Positions 7,238 to 12,283 of a stretch of DNA of 12,283 bases are shown in pieces (the stretch's first letter is position 1; each line of letters opens with the position of its first letter). Both the position numbers and the translations under genes were made by a program. Source of the stretch: an uncultured Pelagibacteraceae bacterium (GTDB lineage Bacteria; Pseudomonadota; Alphaproteobacteria; Pelagibacterales; Pelagibacteraceae). The stretch is from assembly GCA_902632875.1 (NCBI GenBank), contig CACPEI010000016.1, positions 1 through 12,283 on the forward strand, read 5' to 3'. The notes beneath the pieces are model-generated. The model ran no database searches and was not told the origin of the DNA. It saw only the letters and a program-made list of their open reading frames with translations.

Positions 7238-9309
7238 GTATTTTTTCTATTGTCAACTAAGCTATCAACAACACTTGGATCAGCTAAAGTTGTGGTATCA
7301 CCTAATTGACCATGTTCATTAGCCGCAATCTTTCTAAGAATTCTTCTCATTATTTTTCCAGATCTTGTTTTTGGAAGCCCTGGAGTAAAGTGTATTAAGT
7401 CAGGAGTTGCTAACGGGCCTATTTGTTTTCTAACCCATAATTTAAGTTCCCTCTCAAGGTCACCCGTCTCAGTCTCACCTGCATTAAGAGTTACGTAGCA
7501 ATATAATCCATTACCCTTAATGTCATGTGGATAACCAACCACAGCAGCTTCAGCGACTTTAGGATGAGCAACAAAAGCACTTTCAATTTCAGCAGTCCCT
7601 AAGTTATGTCCTGATACAATAATCACATCATCAACTCTTCCAGTTATCCAATAATATCCATCTTTATCTCTTCTGCATCCATCTCCAGTAAAATATTTTC
7701 CATCAAATTGAGAAAAGTACGTGTCTATAAATCTTTGATGATCACCATAAACTGTACGCATTTGACCTGGCCAAGATTGAGAAATACAAAGTCTTCCTTC
7801 ACCAGCACCTTTGATTTCTTTGCCATCTTTGTCAACAATACAAGGTTTAATTCCATAAAAAGGTTTTGTTGCTGATCCAGGTTTTAACGGTATCGCTCCA
7901 GTTTGAGGTGCAATCAAAATTCCACCTGTTTCTGTTTGCCACCAAGTGTCTACAATTGGACATTTTGAATTTCCAACTGTCTTATAATACCACATCCAAG
8001 CCTCTGGATTAATAGGTTCTCCAACAGTTCCTAATAGCTTAAGTGATTTTCTTGATGTTTTATTTACTGGATCATCACCTTCTCTCATTAGAGCTCTGAT
8101 AGCTGTTGGTGCAGTATAAAAAGTATTTACCTTAAATTTATCAACAATTTGCCACCATCTAGAGCTGTCAGGGTAATTAGGCACTCCTTCAAACATTATA
8201 GTTGTTGCTCCATTAGATAAAGGTCCATAAATAATGTAACTATGGCCAGTGACCCATCCAATATCAGCGGTGCACCAATAAATATCTTTAGGTTTATAGT
8301 TGAATATATATTGATGTGTCATAGATGCATAAACCATGTATCCACCTGTTGTATGTAGAACACCTTTTGGTTTGCCAGTAGAACCAGAAGTGTAAAGAAT
8401 AAACAAAGGATCTTCTGCATTCATTTCTTCAGGTTCGCAATGGCTTGGAACATCTTTAATTAAATCGTGGTACCAAACGTCTCTGTCGTCATCCCAATAA
8501 ACATAGTTACCTGTTCTTTTAACAACAATACATTTTTTAACATCAGGACAATTACTTAATGCTTCATCTGTTGTTGCTTTTAAAGGAATTGTTTTTCCCC
8601 CTCTTACACCTTCATCAGCAGTGATAATATATTCTGATTTACAATCATTCACTCTTCCAGAAATAGACTCTGCTGAAAATCCACCGAATATAATAGAATG
8701 AATTGCACCAATTCTCGCACAAGCTAACATCAAAATAGCTAGCTCTGGTATCATTGTTAAGTATATTGTTACTCTATCGCCTTTTTGTATTCCAAGTTTT
8801 TTAAGACCGTTGGCTGCTTTTGAAACTTTTTGATGAAGTTGTTTATATGAAATTTTTTGTGTATCCTTAGGATCATCACCTACCCAAATAATAGCTGTTT
8901 TATCTTTTTTATCTTTTAAATGTCTATCAATACAATTTGCAGATGCATTTAAAGTTCCGTCTTCAAACCATTTTATTCGAACTTCATCTTTACTATACTT
9001 TACATCCTTAATTTTTTTATATGGTTTTATCCAAGTAATTCTTTTTCCTTCTTTTTTCCAAAAAGCATTATTATTTTTGATAGAGTCTTTATATTTATTC
9101 TGATATTGAGATTTATTAATTAAACCACTTTTCACCCACTCTGGTTTTGTTTTAAAAATTAGTTCTTGAGTTGAGCCTTCTTTATTATCCTTAATTTTTT
9201 TGCTTTTACTTTTAATCTTTTTTTGTTTAGAGATTTTTTTTCTTTTTTTCACTCTCCTTTTTTTTGAGGTTTTTCTCTTTGACTTTGTTTTTTTTCTCTT
9301 TTTAGGCAT
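7234..9309 (-). CDS. acs: Acetyl-CoA synthetase with Lys/Arg-rich N-terminal extension
   Basis: The product is 691 aa; typical Acs is about 650. It activates acetate with ATP and CoA to acetyl-CoA in the cytosol. The Acs body begins near residue 50. Motifs: [16 protein letters not shown] (82-97), [17 protein letters not shown] (206-222), the ATP loop [12 protein letters not shown] (306-317), WWQTETGG (456-463), [20 protein letters not shown] (539-558) with [17 protein letters not shown] (560-576), and [11 protein letters not shown] (646-656), where Lys652 is the catalytic lysine that is commonly controlled by acetylation. Before this lies a tail of 27 Lys/Arg in 44 residues that normal Acs lacks. 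There is no later Met before the Acs body, and AGGAA sits 8 nt ahead of the ATG, so the extension is probably translated. The gene follows the EVE gene by 11 nt. Confidence 0.97.
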   Translation of the reverse strand: MPKKRKKTKSKRKTSKKRRVKKRKKISKQKKIKSKSKKIKDNKEGSTQELIFKTKPEWVKSGLINKSQYQNKYKDSIKNNNAFWKKEGKRITWIKPYKKIKDVKYSKDEVRIKWFEDGTLNASANCIDRHLKDKKDKTAIIWVGDDPKDTQKISYKQLHQKVSKAANGLKKLGIQKGDRVTIYLTMIPELAILMLACARIGAIHSIIFGGFSAESISGRVNDCKSEYIITADEGVRGGKTIPLKATTDEALSNCPDVKKCIVVKRTGNYVYWDDDRDVWYHDLIKDVPSHCEPEEMNAEDPLFILYTSGSTGKPKGVLHTTGGYMVYASMTHQYIFNYKPKDIYWCTADIGWVTGHSYIIYGPLSNGATTIMFEGVPNYPDSSRWWQIVDKFKVNTFYTAPTAIRALMREGDDPVNKTSRKSLKLLGTVGEPINPEAWMWYYKTVGNSKCPIVDTWWQTETGGILIAPQTGAIPLKPGSATKPFYGIKPCIVDKDGKEIKGAGEGRLCISQSWPGQMRTVYGDHQRFIDTYFSQFDGKYFTGDGCRRDKDGYYWITGRVDDVIIVSGHNLGTAEIESAFVAHPKVAEAAVVGYPHDIKGNGLYCYVTLNAGETETGDLERELKLWVRKQIGPLATPDLIHFTPGLPKTRSGKIMRRILRKIAANEHGQLGDTTTLADPSVVDSLVDNRKNT
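9175..9309 (-). repeat. Low-complexity purine-rich coding tract (polybasic tail of Acs)
   Basis: On the minus strand this is almost all A and G, formed by AAA, AAG, AGA and AGG codons for the polybasic tail; the plus strand is a pyrimidine run with many T tracts. It has no exact repeat unit, only loosely repeating basic clusters such as [10 protein letters not shown]. Homopolymers of this kind are prone to length change in both replication and sequencing, yet the frame is intact through it. Confidence 0.7.
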
Positions 9310-9317
9310 AAAAATAA

Positions 9318-9322
9318 TTCCT
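9318..9322 (-). promoter_or_regulatory. Shine-Dalgarno site for acs
   Basis: AGGAA on the minus strand, 8 nt before the ATG at 9309, overlapping the stop codon of the EVE gene. It supports the long, Lys-rich form of Acs as the translated product. Confidence 0.5.
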
Positions 9323-9734
9323 AAATCTTACCCATGTTATTTAAAATTTTCCAGCTTTTAGAATCGATTGGCATTACTGATAATCTGCTTTGTTTAATCA
9401 GTGATAAATGGCTTAATTGCTTGTTTTTTTTAATATCCTCAAGAGTTATCGACTTGTTCAATTTTTTTAAGAACTTAACTGTTACAGCAACAAATCGACC
9501 AGATTTATCTGTCTTGTCTAAATATGCTTCTTTGATAACTTCAACTATACCAACAATTTCTTTTCCAATATTTGAATGATAGAAAAAACATTTATCTCCT
9601 TTCTTCATCGATTTTAAATTCTTGGCAGCTTGATAATTTCTTACTCCATCCCAAGGAGCACCCTTAAGACCAGCCTTTTTTTGTTGATCGATTGACCAAA
9701 CGTCAGGTTCTGATTTGAGTAACCAATATTGCAT
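9321..9734 (-). CDS. EVE domain protein (PUA-like, THYN1-type)
   Basis: The product is 137 aa, essentially one complete EVE domain. It has the family start [13 protein letters not shown] (3-15), [20 protein letters not shown] (28-47), [17 protein letters not shown] (50-66), a central beta region ([14 protein letters not shown]) and the C-terminal [14 protein letters not shown] (110-123). EVE domains share the PUA-like fold and are thought to bind modified bases in DNA or RNA; the ligand here is unknown. Its ATG overlaps the tsaD stop by 1 nt (TAATG), so the two are likely translationally coupled, and acs follows 11 nt later. Standing next to a tRNA-modification gene agrees with a nucleic-acid role, but this is context only. 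Confidence 0.93.
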   Translation of the reverse strand: MQYWLLKSEPDVWSIDQQKKAGLKGAPWDGVRNYQAAKNLKSMKKGDKCFFYHSNIGKEIVGIVEVIKEAYLDKTDKSGRFVAVTVKFLKKLNKSITLEDIKKNKQLSHLSLIKQSRLSVMPIDSKSWKILNNMGKI

Positions 9735-10807
9735 TAAAGTTTCACCCCAGCTCCTTTTAAAAATAATGCACTTTCATCCAATTGCCACCTAGGTTTTGCA
9801 GGATAATCTAATTCATTAAATTTTTTTAATTTGTACTTTTCTAAACCTACCATTGCTATCATTGCAGCATTGTCCCCACATATCTCTATTGGTGGAAAAA
9901 TGCTTTGATAATTATTTTCTTTACATAAGTTTATTAACATAGATCTAATTTTTTTATTTGCCGCTACGCCACCTGCAACAACAAAGATTTTTTCTTGTAT
10001 TTTATTTTGTTTTTCAAATTCATCAAAAGCAATTTTTGTTTTTTTTTTTAATATTTCTTCAATTGTTTTTTGAAAAGAAGCCGCCAAATTGAATTTTTCT
10101 TGATCAGTTTTGATTGTTTTACTTATCTTAAGAATTGCAGTTTTGAGACCAGCAAATGATAAATTGCATCCACCCTTATTGATAATAGGTTTTGGTAAGT
10201 CATAAGAATTCGGATCACCTTTTTTTGCCCAAATTTCGATTTGGGGTCCTCCAGGAAATTCTATTCCAAGAAGTTTGGCAGTTTTATCAAAAGCTTCACC
10301 AAGCGCATCATCAATAGTTGTTCCTAGTCTTTTATATTTTCCAAGACCCTGGACTTTTAAATATTGTGAATGGCCTCCTGAAATTAATAACAATAGATAA
10401 GGATAATCTAAGTTTGAAACTAATTTAGGGCTTAATGCATGCCCCTCTAAATGATTTACAGCTATGAAAGGTTTGTTAATTGAATAAGCAAAAGCTTTTC
10501 CAAAGCTTAAACCTACTGACAAACAAACTATTAAGCCAGGGCCCGCTGTTGAGGCTACTGCATCAATTTCCTCGAATTTTTTTCCACTTTTATCTAGTGC
10601 TTTTTGCACAATTAAATCTATTTTTTCGATATGTGATCTGGCAGCTAGTTCTGGAACTACGCCCCCAAATTCTTTGTGAACGTCAGTTTGACTAGAGATG
10701 ATATTTGATAGAATTATTGGATTCCCTTGCTCATTTTCAGTTATTACTGATGCAGCGGTTTCATCACAACTAGTTTCAATTCCAAGAATTAAGGGTTTTT
10801 TACTCAT
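9734..10807 (-). CDS. tsaD: tRNA N6-threonylcarbamoyladenosine transferase TsaD
   Basis: The product is 357 aa, slightly longer than the common 335-345. It transfers the threonylcarbamoyl group to A37 of ANN-decoding tRNAs, working with TsaB and TsaE in bacteria. Motifs: LGIETSCDETAASV (8-21), FGGVVPELAARSHI (47-60), the metal-binding HLEGH (His119 and His123), LLLISGGHSQYL (139-150), TIDDALGEAFDKTAKLLG (164-181), FPGGP (184-188), NLSFAGLKTAI (215-225), VAGGVAANKKIR (277-288) and ICGDNAAMIA (309-318) with metal ligand Asp312. All expected residues are present, so it should be active. It begins the minus-strand unit tsaD-EVE-acs and is divergent from hemC with only 56 nt between. No clear Shine-Dalgarno precedes the ATG. 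Confidence 0.97.
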   Translation of the reverse strand: MSKKPLILGIETSCDETAASVITENEQGNPIILSNIISSQTDVHKEFGGVVPELAARSHIEKIDLIVQKALDKSGKKFEEIDAVASTAGPGLIVCLSVGLSFGKAFAYSINKPFIAVNHLEGHALSPKLVSNLDYPYLLLLISGGHSQYLKVQGLGKYKRLGTTIDDALGEAFDKTAKLLGIEFPGGPQIEIWAKKGDPNSYDLPKPIINKGGCNLSFAGLKTAILKISKTIKTDQEKFNLAASFQKTIEEILKKKTKIAFDEFEKQNKIQEKIFVVAGGVAANKKIRSMLINLCKENNYQSIFPPIEICGDNAAMIAMVGLEKYKLKKFNELDYPAKPRWQLDESALFLKGAGVKL

Positions 10808-10863
10808 ACAAATAGTTTTTAATAATTGTACATTTCCAATACAAGAAAGAAATAAATTTATTT

Positions 10864-11781
10864 ATGGTCAAAAAAATTATCATAGGCTCAAGAGGTAGTA
10901 AATTAGCATTGTTGTATGCTCAAAAAGCTAAAGATCAAATTATTGAAAAAACTAATTTGAGTAAAAATGATATTGAAATCAAATCTATCACAACAAAAGG
11001 TGATAAAGTTAAAAATACTAGATTGTCAGACATAGGAGGTAAAGGTTTGTTCTCAACCGAAATTGAAAAAGAATTAGAAAACAAAAATATCGATATTGCA
11101 GTTCACGCATTAAAAGATATGCCAGCAATTGAAACAAGTGGTTTGCAAACTGACACATTTTTAGAGAGAAATGATCCAAGAGAAATTTTAATTGCAAATA
11201 ATAAAAAAAAACTAAATGATCTTAAAGTGAAATCAATCATAGGAACATCTTCATTTAGAAGAGAATTCCAAATTAAAAAATTAAGATCTGATTTAACGTG
11301 CAAAATTATTAGAGGAAACGTAGATACTAGAATAAAAAAACTTAAAAATGGAGATTATGATGCAATCATTTTGTCTTATGCAGGAATTAAAGACTTAAAT
11401 CTTGAAAATGAGATAGCTGAAGTTTTTTCTGTACAACAAATTATACCAAGTGCCGGACAAGGAATAATAGCACTACAGTGTCGTGAAATAGATAAAGACA
11501 TAATTTCAATTTTACAAAAAGTAAATCATGAAGAGACTTATAAAAGAGCTCATGCCGAAAGGAATGTTCTTAAAGTTTTAGAAGGAGATTGTCAAACAGC
11601 TATTGGTGTTTATTCAAAAATAGATGGAGAAGTAATTGTAGTTGAGGCAGAACTTTTTTCAATTGATGGCTCTCAAAGATTTTATGAAAAAAAATCTGAT
11701 AGGATTAATAACTTTAAAGAAGTTGGAAAACAAATTGGGCAAAATTTAAAAATTAAATCAAATAATTCTTATAAAAAATAA
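10864..11781 (+). CDS. hemC: Porphobilinogen deaminase (hydroxymethylbilane synthase) HemC
   Basis: The product is 305 aa, normal length. It joins four porphobilinogens into hydroxymethylbilane in heme and tetrapyrrole synthesis, in the cytosol. Motifs: IIIGSRGSKLALLYAQKA (5-22), TTKGDK (43-48), GGKGLFSTEIEKEL (58-71), AVHALKDMP (79-87) with catalytic Asp85, IGTSSFRREFQIK (126-138), IIRGNVDTRIKKL (148-160), IPSAGQGIIALQCR (194-207) and HAERNVLKVLEGDCQTAIG (230-248). Cys243 is the anchor of the dipyrromethane cofactor; the flanking EGDCQ differs slightly from the common EGGCQ. The next gene, hemD, starts 1 nt after the stop, as in many proteobacteria. The leader is short with only a weak purine stretch upstream. 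Confidence 0.97.
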   Translation: MVKKIIIGSRGSKLALLYAQKAKDQIIEKTNLSKNDIEIKSITTKGDKVKNTRLSDIGGKGLFSTEIEKELENKNIDIAVHALKDMPAIETSGLQTDTFLERNDPREILIANNKKKLNDLKVKSIIGTSSFRREFQIKKLRSDLTCKIIRGNVDTRIKKLKNGDYDAIILSYAGIKDLNLENEIAEVFSVQQIIPSAGQGIIALQCREIDKDIISILQKVNHEETYKRAHAERNVLKVLEGDCQTAIGVYSKIDGEVIVVEAELFSIDGSQRFYEKKSDRINNFKEVGKQIGQNLKIKSNNSYKK

Positions 11782-11782
11782 T

Positions 11783-12283
11783 ATGCATATTTTATTAACA
11801 AGACCACTTGAAGATTGTTCAGAAATGATTTTAAAATTTAAATCATTAGGTCATAAAGTTTCTCATATTCCACTGATTAATATTGAAAAAGTTAATTATG
11901 AGAAAATTAAATTCTCTGATTATGGAGGGATTATTTTTACTAGTGCTAATGCTGTTAAATTCTTAGATCTAAATAATATAGATAAAAACATTAAATGTTT
12001 TTGTGTTGGAAACTCAACTGAAAAAAAGCCAGATCTTTAGGATTCCAAAATACAATTGCTGCAGAAGGAAATGTTTCTAATTTAAAAGAGCTAATATTAC
12101 AAACTTATGAAACGAAAAATAAAAATTTACTTTATGTTAGTGGTGAAATTATATCTGTTGATTTGGATCAACAACTCATGAATGAAGGTTATGGAATAAA
12201 AAGGATTATTAATTATAGGGTAAAACATAATCAAAAATTTAGTGAAAATTTTGTAAAAGATTTAAAATTAAACATGCCCGATA
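11783..12283 (+). pseudogene. hemD: Uroporphyrinogen-III synthase HemD, frameshifted in an A7 run and cut by the window end
   Basis: HemD cyclises hydroxymethylbilane to uroporphyrinogen III, the step after HemC. The frame from ATG 11783 gives 85 residues with the HemD pattern: HILLTRPLEDC, LGHKVSHIPLINIE and GIIFTSANAVKFL, then CFCVGNSTEKK, and hits TAG at 12038-12040. Adding one A to the run at 12021-12027 (seven A to eight) restores a frame reading ARSLGFQNTIAAEGNVSNLK and staying open to the last base. That matches the usual HemD motif where G-x-x-T is followed by a small residue and later LGF. So the gene is either a sequencing error, a real mutation, or a gene rescued by slippage. The C-terminal part is outside the window. 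Identity as HemD is based on position after hemC and these motifs. Confidence 0.85.

Noticed and set aside
9334..9579. Plus-strand open frame opposite the EVE gene
   Set aside because: Antisense to an intact EVE domain, with no motif or ribosome site of its own.
10826..10844. Inverted repeat TTGTA-N9-TACAA between tsaD and hemC
   Set aside because: Only five-base arms in very AT-rich DNA; it could be an operator but chance is just as likely, and no convincing promoter spacing was found around it.
10480..10898. Plus-strand open frames opposite the start of tsaD and running into hemC
   Set aside because: They overlap conserved TsaD sequence and the true hemC start, and their translations look random.
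11103..11303. Minus-strand open frame within hemC
   Set aside because: It is opposite conserved HemC motifs and has no supporting signals.

Overview
The window is AT-rich, almost fully coding DNA of a small-genome bacterium. Operons are tightly packed, adjacent genes often share a few bases, and the hemC-hemD, tsaD, folD and yggT genes are of proteobacterial type. The base composition, the DUF4212/symporter and acs genes and the overall compactness fit a marine SAR11-type alphaproteobacterium (Pelagibacterales). That placement is inferred from gene content and style; no marker gene was compared. No tRNA, rRNA, mobile element, CRISPR array or integration scar was seen, and no stretch over 300 bases lacks a gene.

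Region 1 (3-2705, + strand): the 3' part of a short-chain dehydrogenase/reductase that lacks the usual catalytic Tyr, then a secreted PQQ-type sugar dehydrogenase, then an exported or membrane-anchored metallo-beta-lactamase-fold hydrolase resembling NAPE-PLD. The genes are 1 nt apart and then overlap by 22 nt, so they look like one operon.

Region 2 (6489 down to 2702, - strand): DUF4212 small symporter subunit, an unusual fusion of the first half of a sodium:solute symporter to an almost complete MscS-type mechanosensitive channel, yggT, folD, and two small membrane proteins, one with a SHOCT domain. Junctions here are 0 nt, a 4-nt ATGA overlap, 5 nt, 37 nt and 3 nt.

Region 3 (6614-7237, + strand): one conserved-looking protein of unknown function, divergent from region 2 and tail-to-tail with acs.

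Region 4 (10807 down to 7234, - strand): tsaD (tRNA t6A synthesis), an EVE-domain protein, and acs (acetyl-CoA synthetase). The Acs carries a strikingly Lys/Arg-rich N-terminal tail of about 44 residues.

Region 5 (10864-end, + strand): hemC and hemD, two consecutive steps of tetrapyrrole synthesis. hemD is broken by an apparent one-base loss in an A7 run and runs off the window.

The main candidates for something new are the half-symporter/MscS fusion (real gene fusion versus deletion or assembly chimera) and the polybasic tail on Acs. The symporter/DUF4212 pair and acs together suggest uptake and activation of acetate or a similar short carboxylate, but the symporter as present here lacks half of its transport fold.
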